Shown here piece by piece: positions 46,165-54,973 of a stretch of 64,000 bases of DNA; position 1 is the stretch's first letter, and every line of letters begins with the position of its first letter. Below the pieces are notes generated by a model. The model did not search any database. It was not told the origin of the DNA and saw nothing but the letters and a program-made list of their open reading frames with translations. Origin of the DNA: Pseudomonas tritici (GTDB taxonomy: Bacteria; Pseudomonadota; Gammaproteobacteria; Pseudomonadales; Pseudomonadaceae); contig NZ_CP077084.1 of assembly GCF_014268275.3 (NCBI RefSeq), forward strand, positions 5,022,001 to 5,086,000, read 5' to 3'. A program made the translations under genes and the position numbers.

Positions 46165-47109
46165 ATGAACCACAGCACCTTCTGGCTGACCGCGAATGAC
46201 CGCAGCCGCCTGTACGTCAATCAATGGATGCCCGACGGCACCGCCAAGGCCCTGGTGATGCTGTCCCATGGCATGGCCGAACACAGCGGTCGTTATGCAC
46301 GCCTGGCTGAAGCCTTGTGCGGCGCCGGCTACGGTTTATATGCGCTGGACCAGCGGGGCCATGGCCGTACTGCCGATGAAGGCACCTTGGGCCTCTACGC
46401 CGAAAAGGACGGCTGGAACAAAGTGGTGGGCGACCTCGCCAGCCTCAACCAGCATATCGGCCAACAGCAGCCGGGGCTGCCGATCATTCTGCTGGGCCAC
46501 AGCATGGGCAGTTATATTGCCCAAGCGTACTTGCTGCACCACAGCGCCAGCCTGCATGGGGTGATTCTCTGCGGTTCGAATTTCCAGCCGGTGGCGCTGT
46601 ATCGCGCCGCACGGGTGATTGCCCGGGCCGAACGCTTGCGCCAGGGCTTGCGCGGGCGCAGTGCGCTGATCGAATTCCTGTCGTTTGGATCGTTCAACAA
46701 GGCGTTCAAACCCAATCGCACCGCTTTCGACTGGCTCAGCCGTGACCCGGCTGAAGTTGATAATTACATCAATGACCCGCTGTGCGGGTTCCGCTGCACC
46801 AACCAGCTGTGGATCGACCTGCTCGGCGGCTTGCAGCAAATCAGCAAAGCGTCCAATCTCGCGCAGATCGATCCGGGCCTGCCAATCCTGGTGATGGGCG
46901 GCGAATGTGATCCGGTGAGTGAAGGCAAGCGTCTCAAAAGCCTGGCCCATGCGTTGCGTGAAGCCGGCTGCCAGCACCTGCACCTGAATATCTACCCGCA
47001 GGCGCGCCATGAAGTGTTCAATGAAACCAACCGCGACGATGTCACAGCGGATGTGCTGGCATGGTTCGACCAGGCGCTGACATTACGCAGGCCGACCCGT
47101 TGCGAATGA
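46165..47109 (+). CDS. Alpha/beta hydrolase, monoacylglycerol lipase-like
   Basis: A 314-residue serine hydrolase. The nucleophile elbow is LLGHSMGSYIAQ (near residue 116), with MLSHGMAEHSGRYARLAEAL and DQRGHGRT early on, as in monoacylglycerol lipases and PldB-like enzymes. Its catalytic His is probably in YPQARHEVFNE. The ATG at 46165 has AAAGGA upstream. It is divergent from fadD2 and could free fatty acids for the adjacent synthetases. Confidence 0.85.
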   Translation: MNHSTFWLTANDRSRLYVNQWMPDGTAKALVMLSHGMAEHSGRYARLAEALCGAGYGLYALDQRGHGRTADEGTLGLYAEKDGWNKVVGDLASLNQHIGQQQPGLPIILLGHSMGSYIAQAYLLHHSASLHGVILCGSNFQPVALYRAARVIARAERLRQGLRGRSALIEFLSFGSFNKAFKPNRTAFDWLSRDPAEVDNYINDPLCGFRCTNQLWIDLLGGLQQISKASNLAQIDPGLPILVMGGECDPVSEGKRLKSLAHALREAGCQHLHLNIYPQARHEVFNETNRDDVTADVLAWFDQALTLRRPTRCE

Positions 47110-47166
47110 TTTTTTATTTAAAATCAAATGTTTAAATTACCGATTAGCCACAGGATGCACCTTTAG

Positions 47167-47637
47167 ATGACCCAGGTAACCAACACCCCGTACGAAGCCC
47201 TCGAAGTCGGCCAGACCGCCAGCTACAGCAAGCTGGTGGAAGAGCGCGATATCCAGCTGTTCGCCGCCATGTCCGGTGACCACAACCCGGTGCACCTGGA
47301 CGCCGAATACGCCAAGGCCACCATGTTCAAGGAGCGTATCGCCCACGGCATGTTCAGCGGCGCCCTGATCAGCGCGGCGGTTGCCTGCGAGTTGCCTGGG
47401 CCGGGCACGATCTACATTGGCCAGCAGATGAGCTTCCAGAAGCCGGTGAAGATCGGCGACACCCTCACGGTGCGCCTGGAAATTCTCGAGAAGTTGCCGA
47501 AGTTTCGTGTGCGCATTGCCACCCGTGTATTCAACCAGCGTGATGAGTTGGTGGTGGACGGTGAAGCGGAAATTCTTGCGCCGCGTAAGCAGCAAGTCGT
47601 GACGCTGACCGAGTTGCCGCCAATCAGCATTGGCTAA
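47167..47637 (+). CDS. phaJ: MaoC-family (R)-specific enoyl-CoA hydratase, PhaJ-like
   Basis: A 156-residue hot-dog-fold hydratase that converts trans-2-enoyl-CoA to (R)-3-hydroxyacyl-CoA. The catalytic motif is MSGDHNPVHLDAEYA (Asp and His) and HGMFSGALISA follows. Such enzymes divert beta-oxidation intermediates into medium-chain PHA. Its place beside fadD1/fadD2 matches the P. aeruginosa locus. An AT-rich inverted repeat (ATTTAAA/TTTAAAT, 47116-47137) lies in front. Confidence 0.87.
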   Translation: MTQVTNTPYEALEVGQTASYSKLVEERDIQLFAAMSGDHNPVHLDAEYAKATMFKERIAHGMFSGALISAAVACELPGPGTIYIGQQMSFQKPVKIGDTLTVRLEILEKLPKFRVRIATRVFNQRDELVVDGEAEILAPRKQQVVTLTELPPISIG

Positions 47638-47655
47638 CACTTATGCAATACGAAT

Positions 47656-47742
47656 GTGGGAGGGGGCTTGCCCCGATAGCGGTAGATCAGTCACAAGATG
47701 CAGTGATTGACACTCCGCAATCGGGGGCAAGCCCCCTCCCAC
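47656..47742. repeat. REPIN, GTGGGAGGGGG type
   Basis: GTGGGAGGGGGCTTGCCCC and its inverse, a third sequence variant of the GTGGGAG family. It lies between the convergent phaJ-like and PA2169-family genes. Confidence 0.9.
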
Positions 47743-47770
47743 ATTTCTTACAGCATTTAAAGCACAGAGC

Positions 47771-48238
47771 TTACGACTGAGCGCGAGCCTGGTTACGCAG
47801 GGCTTTTACCTGGTCGTGGTTGCGTTGTACGCCGTGGTACTGACGCTCAACCAGGTCACGAATGCCCAGCAGGTTGTGCTTGTTGATCTTCTCGATCGCT
47901 TCACGGTAAGCCTTCAGTGCGTGGTCTTCACCGCGCTCGGCTTCGTTTAGCACAGCTTCTTCATCTTTACCGGTAACCATCGATTTAACATCGACCCAAC
48001 CGCGGTGCAGAGCACCAGCAACGCTACCGGAATCTTCCGGATCGCCACCCAGGGCACGTACGGCGGTTTTCAGTTCAGCTGCAGCTGTCGCGCAATCAGC
48101 GGAACGCTTGGCGAACAGTGCTTTGAGTTCTGGGTGCTTGATGTCTTCAGCGCACTCTTTGAAACCTTTCTGACCGTCAATGCTGGTCTCGATCAGGTCG
48201 TTGAGTACGGAGATGGATTCTTTATTGATGTCAGTCAT
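47771..48238 (-). CDS. PA2169 family four-helix-bundle protein (DUF2383)
   Basis: A 155-residue soluble protein of the PA2169/DUF2383 family. IETSIDGQKGFKECAEDIKH and ERGEDHALKAYREAIEK carry the conserved Glu/His residues of a ferritin-like four-helix bundle. Metal binding is possible but unproven. Members are often induced under stress or in late growth. Confidence 0.87.
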   Translation of the reverse strand: MTDINKESISVLNDLIETSIDGQKGFKECAEDIKHPELKALFAKRSADCATAAAELKTAVRALGGDPEDSGSVAGALHRGWVDVKSMVTGKDEEAVLNEAERGEDHALKAYREAIEKINKHNLLGIRDLVERQYHGVQRNHDQVKALRNQARAQS

Positions 48239-48444
48239 TTTTCAATTCCTTTGGCAGGTTAGAAGGTTGCAATAAGAATTGCAGCGTCCGTGCCAGCTTT
48301 TTGAAAAACTATTTTCCGTTATAAATCAAAAGCTTAAAAATTCTTGAACCTTCTGTATGTGCGTTTTTTGCATGATCTGTCATTTGGCCTTCATGCAGAA
48401 TGCCTGTATTTTCCACTGCTACGACTGACCTTCACGAAGCGCCC
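48239..48444. other. Divergent intergenic region
   Basis: About 205 AT-richer bases between the PA2169-family gene and the DUF3820 gene. It should hold promoters for both. No strong palindrome or operator is visible. Confidence 0.5.
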
Positions 48445-48681
48445 ATGAACCCCGAAAAACTCGAACTGCTGATCACCCGCGAAATGCCCTTCGGCAAATA
48501 CAAGGGACGGATCATCGCCGACCTGCCAGGTCCCTACTTGAACTGGTTTGCCCGTGAAGGCTTCCCTCACGGCGAACTAGGCGGGTTGCTGGCATTGATG
48601 CAGGAAATCGACAGCAACGGGTTGTCTGAATTGCTTGAACCACTGCGCGCCAAACACGGTAAACCCGCCCCTCGTCATTAA
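48445..48681 (+). CDS. DUF3820 family protein
   Basis: A 78-residue protein with the conserved MPFGKYKGRIIADLP and YLNWFAREGFP motifs of DUF3820. Similar short segments appear in exonuclease-related and putative quorum-sensing-regulated proteins, but the function is unknown. It ends ten bases before the aminotransferase gene and is probably co-transcribed. Confidence 0.85.
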   Translation: MNPEKLELLITREMPFGKYKGRIIADLPGPYLNWFAREGFPHGELGGLLALMQEIDSNGLSELLEPLRAKHGKPAPRH

Positions 48682-48690
48682 GAGCGCCCT

Positions 48691-49866
48691 ATGCCACGGA
48701 ATGCAGACAACGAACGTCACTGGCTGGCCATCGCCCAGCGCTACGACCTGGAACCCGGCCCGATCAATCTGGAAAACGGCTACTTCGGCCGCATGAGCCA
48801 AGCGGTGCAAACGCAGTACCTGGAACACGTTGCGTTTATCAACCGCAGCAACTCGCTCTATGTGCGTCAGACGTTCGAAACAGGCGAAAACGTCGAGATT
48901 CGTCGGCAATTGGCCGGGCTGATGGATGTCGACCCAGCGTCAGTGGCTTTTACCCGTAACGCCACTGAAGCCCTGCAATCGCTGATCCGCAACTACAACC
49001 GCCTGCAACCGGGCGATCAAGTGCTCATCAGTGACCTGGAGTACGACACCGTGAAAGGCGCCATGCGCTGGCTGGCAGGCTATCGCGGCGTGGAGGTGAT
49101 CGAACTGTCCCACACGCACCCGGCCAGTTTCGACAGCCTGGTGCAGACTTATCGCGAAGCGTTCGTTAAGTACCCACGCCTCAAAATGATGGCGCTGACC
49201 CACGTTACCCACCGCACCGGGCTGGTCATGCCCGTTGCAGCGATTGCCCAGGCGGCGCGCGAGCATGAAATCGATGTGATCCTGGATGGCGCACATGCCC
49301 TGGGCCAGATCGAGTTCAACCTCGACGAATTGGGCATTCAGTTTGCCGGCTTCAACTTGCACAAATGGATCGGCGCGCCGTTGACCCTGGGCTTTCTGTA
49401 CATCGCCCCGGAGCGCCTGGCCGATATCGACCCGGACATGGGCGAGTTTCACTACCCGGCTACCGACATACGCGCGCGGACGTCCTACAGCACGCCGAAC
49501 TTTCCAGCGCTGATGACCTTGCCATTGGTGTTTGAAGAGCACCGGGAATTGGGTGGCTCGGCGGCCAAGGGTGCGCGGGTTAATTACCTGCGGGATTTGT
49601 GGGTGAACCAGGTGCGGGCGTTGCCGGGGATTGAAGTGCTGACGCCGGATGATCCGAGGCTGTATTGCGGGATTACGGCGTTCAAGTTTGTCGGACGGGA
49701 TCAGCAAGTGATGGTGGATCGGTTGCTCAGGGACTTTGACTTGTTTACCACCACGCGCGTGAGTGCGTCGTTCGGGACGTGCATTCGGGTGACACCGGGG
49801 CTAGTGACTTCAGCTGCGGATATCAGCGTGTTGGTGAACGCGATTACCCAACTGAACGCAGACTAA
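48691..49866 (+). CDS. Class V aminotransferase-fold enzyme
   Basis: A 391-residue pyridoxal-phosphate enzyme of the class V (cysteine desulfurase/isopenicillin N epimerase-like) group. The PLP lysine lies in GFNLHKWIGAPL (near residue 225), and DGAHALGQIEFNL supplies the cofactor Asp. It lacks the flexible-loop cysteine typical of IscS, so desulfurase activity is unlikely. Substrate unknown. Confidence 0.83.
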   Translation: MPRNADNERHWLAIAQRYDLEPGPINLENGYFGRMSQAVQTQYLEHVAFINRSNSLYVRQTFETGENVEIRRQLAGLMDVDPASVAFTRNATEALQSLIRNYNRLQPGDQVLISDLEYDTVKGAMRWLAGYRGVEVIELSHTHPASFDSLVQTYREAFVKYPRLKMMALTHVTHRTGLVMPVAAIAQAAREHEIDVILDGAHALGQIEFNLDELGIQFAGFNLHKWIGAPLTLGFLYIAPERLADIDPDMGEFHYPATDIRARTSYSTPNFPALMTLPLVFEEHRELGGSAAKGARVNYLRDLWVNQVRALPGIEVLTPDDPRLYCGITAFKFVGRDQQVMVDRLLRDFDLFTTTRVSASFGTCIRVTPGLVTSAADISVLVNAITQLNAD

Positions 49867-49905
49867 AAATGTGGGAGCGGCGTTGAATTCAAGTTTTCTA
49901 CAGGC

Positions 49906-49938
49906 AAAAAAAAGCGGCACACCGACCAAGTGCACCGC
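49906..49938 (-). terminator. Rho-independent terminator after eda
   Basis: On the minus strand GCGGTGCAC and GTGTGCCGC form an imperfect stem followed by eight T. It lies about 45 bases after the eda stop and ends the zwf-pgl-eda operon. Confidence 0.85.
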
Positions 49939-49981
49939 AAAAATGCCGTTAAGCACAGCAACAACGATTCGATAAATCAGA

Positions 49982-50647
49982 TCAATCCAACAGCGCCAGC
50001 GCTTCGGCGGTGACTTCCTGGATACGGGCCCAGTCGCCGTTCTTGATCCATTCAGGATCGAGCATCCAGCTACCACCTACGCACATCACGTTTTTCAACG
50101 CCATGTAGCTTTTGATATTGGCCGGGCTAACGCCGCCAGTCGGGCAGAACTTCACTTCGCCAAACGGGCCACCGAGGGCCTTGATGGCAGCAACGCCACC
50201 GCTGACTTCGGCCGGGAACAGCTTGAAGCGGCGATAGCCCAGGCCATAGCCTTCCATGATGCCCGAAGCATTACTGATGCCCGGCAGCAGCGGAATCGGG
50301 CTGTGCACCGACGCTTCCAGCAGGTCGCGTGTAATGCCGGGGGTGACGATGAATTGCGAGCCCGCCACTTCGGCCGCTTCGAGCATGTGGCGATCCAGCA
50401 CAGTGCCGGCACCGGTGCACAGTTCAGGGCGTTGCTCGCGCAATACCTGAATGGCCTTGAGGCCGAACTCGGAACGCAGGGTCACTTCCAATGCGGTCAA
50501 ACCGCCGGCTGCCAAGGCATCGGCCAGCGGCAGGATGTCCTGTTCGCGGGCGATGGTGATCACCGGCAGGATCCGCGCCTTCGCGCAGAGGCTGTCGATC
50601 AGGGCAACTTTATCCGCCATGGACACGGTCGGTTGAGGGCTTTTCAT
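49982..50647 (-). CDS. eda: KDPG aldolase
   Basis: A 221-residue class I aldolase that cleaves 2-keto-3-deoxy-6-phosphogluconate to pyruvate and glyceraldehyde-3-phosphate. The Schiff-base lysine is in RRFKLFPAEV and the catalytic Glu in LTALEVTLR; PTGGVSPANI binds phosphate. The ATG at 50647 has AAGGATC upstream. A start at 50668, overlapping the pgl stop as ATGA, is also possible. Last gene of the zwf-pgl-eda operon. Confidence 0.94.
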   Translation of the reverse strand: MKSPQPTVSMADKVALIDSLCAKARILPVITIAREQDILPLADALAAGGLTALEVTLRSEFGLKAIQVLREQRPELCTGAGTVLDRHMLEAAEVAGSQFIVTPGITRDLLEASVHSPIPLLPGISNASGIMEGYGLGYRRFKLFPAEVSGGVAAIKALGGPFGEVKFCPTGGVSPANIKSYMALKNVMCVGGSWMLDPEWIKNGDWARIQEVTAEALALLD

Positions 50648-50664
50648 AGCGGCTGATCCTTGGC

Positions 50665-51378
50665 TCATGGGCACCAGTAAATCTCTAATGTAGGTTGCAA
50701 AAACGCGCGAATCGGCATGGCAGCGACATCGTCACTGGCCAGCGCGGCGCTCAAGGTGGTCAACTTCGAACTGCCGGAAATCGACAGTACGGTGTAGTGG
50801 GCAGTGGCAAGCAACGCGCGACTCATGGTCAGGCGCTGATGGGGCACGGTCGGCGCCAGCATCGGCCAGCAACGGCGGGTACCGTCGACCTGCAAGGCTT
50901 CAGTCAGGTTCGGGCTGTTGGGGAACAGCGATGCGGTGTGGCCGTCATCGCCCATCCCGAGCACCAGCACATCGATGGCTGGCAACTCGCCCAGCAGGCG
51001 ATCAGCCTGCTCGGCAGCGTCTTCAAGGTTGGCCGCGGCGCTGTACAGGCTGAGAAACTTGGCCTTGGCCGCCGGGCCCTGCAGCAGGTGTTGCTTCAAC
51101 AGGCCGGCATTGCTGTCGGCGTGTTCCACCGGCACCCAGCGTTCGTCGGCCAGGGTGATGGTGACCTTGGACCAGTCCAGGCCTTGCTTGGCCAAGTGCT
51201 GGAAAAACGCCACGGGGCTGCGGCCACCGGACACCACCAGGGTCGCTTCGCCACGGGCACTGATGGCTCCGCGCAGTTGCTCGGCCACATCATTCGCCAG
51301 GCCTTCCGCCAACAGCACCGGCGTGCGGTACTCGTGGGGGGTTACGCCCTGCGGCAGTTTCAATTCAGATATCGCCAT
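50665..51378 (-). CDS. pgl: 6-phosphogluconolactonase
   Basis: A 237-residue SugAR-family enzyme that hydrolyses 6-phosphogluconolactone. [12 protein letters not shown] and [15 protein letters not shown] are typical of the family. The start at 51378 has GGGAGG upstream and overlaps the zwf 3' end by 14 bases, showing tight coupling. Confidence 0.93.
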   Translation of the reverse strand: MAISELKLPQGVTPHEYRTPVLLAEGLANDVAEQLRGAISARGEATLVVSGGRSPVAFFQHLAKQGLDWSKVTITLADERWVPVEHADSNAGLLKQHLLQGPAAKAKFLSLYSAAANLEDAAEQADRLLGELPAIDVLVLGMGDDGHTASLFPNSPNLTEALQVDGTRRCWPMLAPTVPHQRLTMSRALLATAHYTVLSISGSSKLTTLSAALASDDVAAMPIRAFLQPTLEIYWCP

Positions 51379-52831
51379 ACCACGACCTCCCATCCCGCGT
51401 GATCAGTGCAATTGAGCTCATCGGCCCCCAGGAACCCGCCGCGTACGGCTTGGGCGCATCACCAGATTTTTTCCACCCGGCAATCAACTGGTCACACCAC
51501 TTCCACGCGGCTTCGATTTCATCTTTGCGAACAAACAGGTTCTGATTGCCGCGCATGACTTCCAGCAACAACCGCTCATAGGCATCGGGAATCCGTGCGC
51601 TGCGGTAGGTGTCGGAAAAATTCAGTTGCAGTGGCCCGCTGCGCAGTTGCATGCCTTTGTCCAGGCCCTGCTCCTTGGTCATCACGCGCAAGGAAATACC
51701 TTCGTCCGGTTGCAGGCGGATGATCAGTTTGTTGCTGATCTGCAAGCGCTGCTCGGGGGCGAAGATGTAGTGGGACGGTTCCTTGAAGTGGATGACGATC
51801 TGCGACAGCTTTTGCGGCATCCGCTTGCCGGTGCGCAGGTAGAACGGCACCCCGGCCCAACGCCAGTTGCGGATATCGGCACGCAGGGCGACGAAGGTTT
51901 CTGTGTCGCTCTGGGTGTTGGAGTTGTCTTCTTCCAGATAACCCGGCACTGGCTTGCCAGCGCTGTAGCCGGCAATGTACTGGCCGCGCACCACTTGGGT
52001 GGTCAGGCCGTCCGGGCTGATGGGCGCCAGGGCCTTGAGCACCTTGACCTTCTCGTCGCGGATGCTGTCGGCGGACAGGTCGGCCGGCGGGTCCATGGCG
52101 ATCAGGCAAAGCAGTTGCAACAGGTGGTTCTGGATCATGTCGCGCAACTGGCCGGCCTTGTCGAAGTAGCCCCAACGGCCCTCGATACCGACCTGCTCGG
52201 CCACGGTGATTTCCACGTGGGAAATGTAATTCTGGTTCCACTGGGTTTCGAACAGGCTGTTGGCGAAACGCAGCGCGATCAGGTTCTGGACGGTTTCCTT
52301 GCCCAGATAGTGGTCGATGCGGTAGGTGCGGTTTTCCGGAAAATACTGCGCCACGGCGTCATTGACCTTGCGCGAGGACTCCAGGTCCGAACCGATCGGT
52401 TTTTCCAACACAACGCGGGTGTTTTCCGCCAGGCCGACCTTGGACAGGTTCTCGCAGATCGCGCCGTAAACTGCTGCAGGCGTGGCGAAATAGGCAATCA
52501 GGCGCTGCTCGGTGCCGGCAATTTCAGCCAGCGCCACGTAGTCATCAGCCTTCATGAAGTCGACGTGAACGTAGGTCAGGCGCGCGAGGAAACGCTGGGC
52601 GATGGTTTCGTCCAGTTCCTTGCCGACGTATTTGCGCAGTGCTTGCTCGATATGGGCCAGGTGCTGTTGCTCGGAACCGGCTTCACGGGCCAGGGCCAGG
52701 ATGCGCGTGTCGTCGTGCAGCAACCCGGCGCCATCGAGTTGATAGAGAGCAGGAAATAACTTGCGCAGCGCCAGATCACCCAAGGCGCCAAACAGGGCAA
52801 AGGTGCAGGGTTCTACGGTTATCGAAGGCAT
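51365..52831 (-). CDS. zwf: Glucose-6-phosphate 1-dehydrogenase
   Basis: A 488-residue enzyme that oxidises glucose-6-phosphate to the 6-lactone with NAD(P). The cofactor-binding [16 protein letters not shown] is N-terminal, and the active-site RIDHYLGKE is near residue 175. It heads the zwf-pgl-eda operon, divergent from hexR, with a HexR-type site 66 bases upstream. Confidence 0.96.
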   Translation of the reverse strand: MPSITVEPCTFALFGALGDLALRKLFPALYQLDGAGLLHDDTRILALAREAGSEQQHLAHIEQALRKYVGKELDETIAQRFLARLTYVHVDFMKADDYVALAEIAGTEQRLIAYFATPAAVYGAICENLSKVGLAENTRVVLEKPIGSDLESSRKVNDAVAQYFPENRTYRIDHYLGKETVQNLIALRFANSLFETQWNQNYISHVEITVAEQVGIEGRWGYFDKAGQLRDMIQNHLLQLLCLIAMDPPADLSADSIRDEKVKVLKALAPISPDGLTTQVVRGQYIAGYSAGKPVPGYLEEDNSNTQSDTETFVALRADIRNWRWAGVPFYLRTGKRMPQKLSQIVIHFKEPSHYIFAPEQRLQISNKLIIRLQPDEGISLRVMTKEQGLDKGMQLRSGPLQLNFSDTYRSARIPDAYERLLLEVMRGNQNLFVRKDEIEAAWKWCDQLIAGWKKSGDAPKPYAAGSWGPMSSIALITRDGRSWYGDI

Positions 52832-52896
52832 GATGTTTGTTCTTTTATCAAGTTAAGCTACAAATACCTTTTTTCAAGGCATCACTCAAGGAAAAA

Positions 52897-52915
52897 TGTA
52901 GTAATAACCACAACA
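52897..52915. promoter_or_regulatory. HexR operator between zwf and hexR
   Basis: TGTAGTAATAACCACAACA matches the known HexR motif (TGTARTWWWWWAYTACA) in its left half and closely in the right. It lies 66 bases before zwf and 127 before hexR. 2-keto-3-deoxy-6-phosphogluconate should release the repressor. Confidence 0.75.
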
Positions 52916-53041
52916 TTTTCCCGAAATACGCATTGCGAGTGGTGGTGTTCAGCTACCCTCAGTAGGATAGGCCACCGCAAAAGACCACTCATCGATTGGT
53001 CGCCACCTTTTATTTGCATCGTCGCCCGAAGGAAAGACTGA

Positions 53042-53911
53042 ATGGACCGCGTGCGAAATCTTCTGGAACAGATCCGGAACCGCCTCGAAGAATTAAACAA
53101 GGCCGAGAAAAAAGTCGCCGAGGTCATCCTGCTCAACCCGCAGCAGGCGACCCGCTTCTCCATTGCCGCCCTCGCCCAGGCTGCCTCGGTCAGTGAACCG
53201 ACGGTCAACCGTTTCTGCCGTTCGTTCGGCGTGAGCGGTTACCCTGAACTGAAATTGCAGCTGGCGCAAAGCCTGGCCAGTGGCGCGGCGTATGTCAGCC
53301 GCGCGGTGGAGGCCGATGATAACCCTGAGGCCTACACCCAGAAAATCTTCGGCAGCGCCATCGCCTCGCTGGACAGTGCCTGCCAGGCGCTGGACCCTGC
53401 CCTGATCAGCAAAGCCGTGGATTTGTTGATCCAGGCACGGCAGATCCACTTCTTCGGCCTGGGCGCTTCGGCCCCGGTGGCCATGGATGCGCTGCACAAG
53501 TTCTTCCGTTTCAACTTGGCTGTTACCGCCCACGCCGACGTGCTGATGCAGCGCATGATCGCCTCGGTGGCGCACACAGGCGAGTTGTTCGTGATCATTT
53601 CCTACACCGGGCGTACCCGTGAGCTGGTGGAAGTGGCGCGGATCGCACGGGAAAACGGCGCTTCCGTGCTGGGCGTGACGGCTGAGAATTCGCCGCTGGC
53701 CAAGGCCAGTACGGTAAGCCTGAACATTCCGCTGCCGGAAGACACCGACATCTACATGCCGATGACCTCGCGGATCATCCAATTGACGGTGCTGGATGTG
53801 TTGGCGACCGGCATGACTTTGCGTCGTGGCGTGGATTTCCAGCCGCATTTGCGCAAGATCAAGGAAAGCTTGAATGACAGCCGGTATCCGGTGGGCGATG
53901 AGTTTAACTAA
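53042..53911 (+). CDS. hexR: HexR, RpiR-family repressor of glucose catabolism
   Basis: A 289-residue regulator with an N-terminal RpiR helix-turn-helix ([19 protein letters not shown]) and a C-terminal SIS sugar-phosphate-binding domain ([19 protein letters not shown] and [17 protein letters not shown]). It controls zwf-pgl-eda and other Entner-Doudoroff genes in response to KDPG. It is divergent from zwf. A REP pair follows. Confidence 0.94.
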   Translation: MDRVRNLLEQIRNRLEELNKAEKKVAEVILLNPQQATRFSIAALAQAASVSEPTVNRFCRSFGVSGYPELKLQLAQSLASGAAYVSRAVEADDNPEAYTQKIFGSAIASLDSACQALDPALISKAVDLLIQARQIHFFGLGASAPVAMDALHKFFRFNLAVTAHADVLMQRMIASVAHTGELFVIISYTGRTRELVEVARIARENGASVLGVTAENSPLAKASTVSLNIPLPEDTDIYMPMTSRIIQLTVLDVLATGMTLRRGVDFQPHLRKIKESLNDSRYPVGDEFN

Positions 53912-53941
53912 ACACACATTTGAGGTGGCACTACTGGCCTA

Positions 53942-54006
53942 ATCGCGGGCAAGCCCGCTCCCACATTTGGAATGCACTCCCCTGTGGGAGCGGGCTTGCC
54001 CGCGAT
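53942..54006. repeat. REP pair in reverse arrangement
   Basis: ATCGCGGGCAAGCCCGCTCC faces GGAGCGGGCTTGCCCGCGAT about 20 bases later, so the GTGGGAG ends point inward. All other pairs in the window have GTGGGAG at the outer ends. It lies between the convergent hexR and mutarotase genes. Confidence 0.85.
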
Positions 54007-54025
54007 GGTGCCATCAGCCACACCG

Positions 54026-54871
54026 TTAAACCCCGGCTCTAGCCTGCAAACTCAAATGCGCCCTCTCCCCCGGCGCCAAACTGGCCCCGGCCATCGCCGA
54101 CTCCACGCACACAAACCCCGACGCCTCGTTAAAGCTCACCCCCAACAGCGGCCGGCTGCCGGGATGCCACACCACCGTGTCAGCGCTGTCACCCGTATCA
54201 ATGCACAGTTCACGCTGCCAGGCGTGATCCTTGAGCTGCAACTCACCCTCGTGCTGGAACACCCGCTGGCACCCGCCCTCTACCCTTAGCTCACCTTCCT
54301 GCTGGCAAACCTGGCGATTGAGCTGGTCGTAACCTTGCGCGCCATCAAGCCCAGACAGCGCTACCTCATCAACGTGACCAATACGCCAATAAGCGTGCAA
54401 AGCATGGCTCAGCTGGCACGGGAGCTCGTCCTGGTGCTCGGTGCTCAGGCGCAGTTCCAGGGTCTCCCCGAGGTGCGCGTGCAGGTCGACCTGCCAGTCG
54501 CACAACTGCAATTGCCAATGCAGGCGCACGCCCTCATCGTCGGTGCTGCTGTCGAGCAGCTTCCAGTCGATCAGCCGCGCCCAGCCATGGGACGGCCACG
54601 CATTTTCGCTCGGGTGGCGGCCATACCACGGCCAGCACACCGGTACGCCACCACGAATGGCACCGACCTGTGGCCATTTGGCTGCACACCACAGCCAGGG
54701 TTTCTGGCCACGGGGTTGGAAGTGCAACAGCTGCGCGCCCTGGCGACTGAACACCGCCTGGCACAGCGGATGGTCGATCACCAACACGTCGCGCATCTGA
54801 AAGCGCTCCCAGGCGAACACCGGACGCTCGCGCAGGGATTTGAAAAAGCGTTGCAGCGGTTGCTCATGCAT
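54026..54871 (-). CDS. D-hexose-6-phosphate mutarotase
   Basis: A 281-residue aldose-1-epimerase-family enzyme (YeaD-like) that interconverts the anomers of hexose-6-phosphates. GGVPVCWPWYGRHPSENAWP near residue 75 and HALHAYWRIGHVDEVALSGL with the catalytic His are typical. It lies downstream of oprB but beyond a terminator, so it may depend on readthrough or its own promoter. It serves the Zwf step. Confidence 0.87.
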   Translation of the reverse strand: MHEQPLQRFFKSLRERPVFAWERFQMRDVLVIDHPLCQAVFSRQGAQLLHFQPRGQKPWLWCAAKWPQVGAIRGGVPVCWPWYGRHPSENAWPSHGWARLIDWKLLDSSTDDEGVRLHWQLQLCDWQVDLHAHLGETLELRLSTEHQDELPCQLSHALHAYWRIGHVDEVALSGLDGAQGYDQLNRQVCQQEGELRVEGGCQRVFQHEGELQLKDHAWQRELCIDTGDSADTVVWHPGSRPLLGVSFNEASGFVCVESAMAGASLAPGERAHLSLQARAGV

Positions 54872-54906
54872 GTGCCACGGTCCTGAATATCTTCACAATG
54901 CGACCC

Positions 54907-54936
54907 AAAAAAAAGCGGATAGCCATGGCTACCCGC
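54907..54936 (-). terminator. Rho-independent terminator after oprB
   Basis: On the minus strand GCGGGTAGCC and GGCTATCCGC form a 10-base stem with a 2-base loop and one G-U pair, followed by eight T. It separates the gts-oprB operon from the mutarotase gene. Confidence 0.88.
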
Positions 54937-54973
54937 AAAATGCGCACAGAGAGAGGAGCTTATCGCAACAGCG

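Noticed and set aside
48691..49866. Cysteine desulfurase (IscS/SufS) identity for the class V enzyme
   Set aside because: The catalytic loop cysteine is not evident and no iron-sulfur genes are nearby, so only the fold is named.
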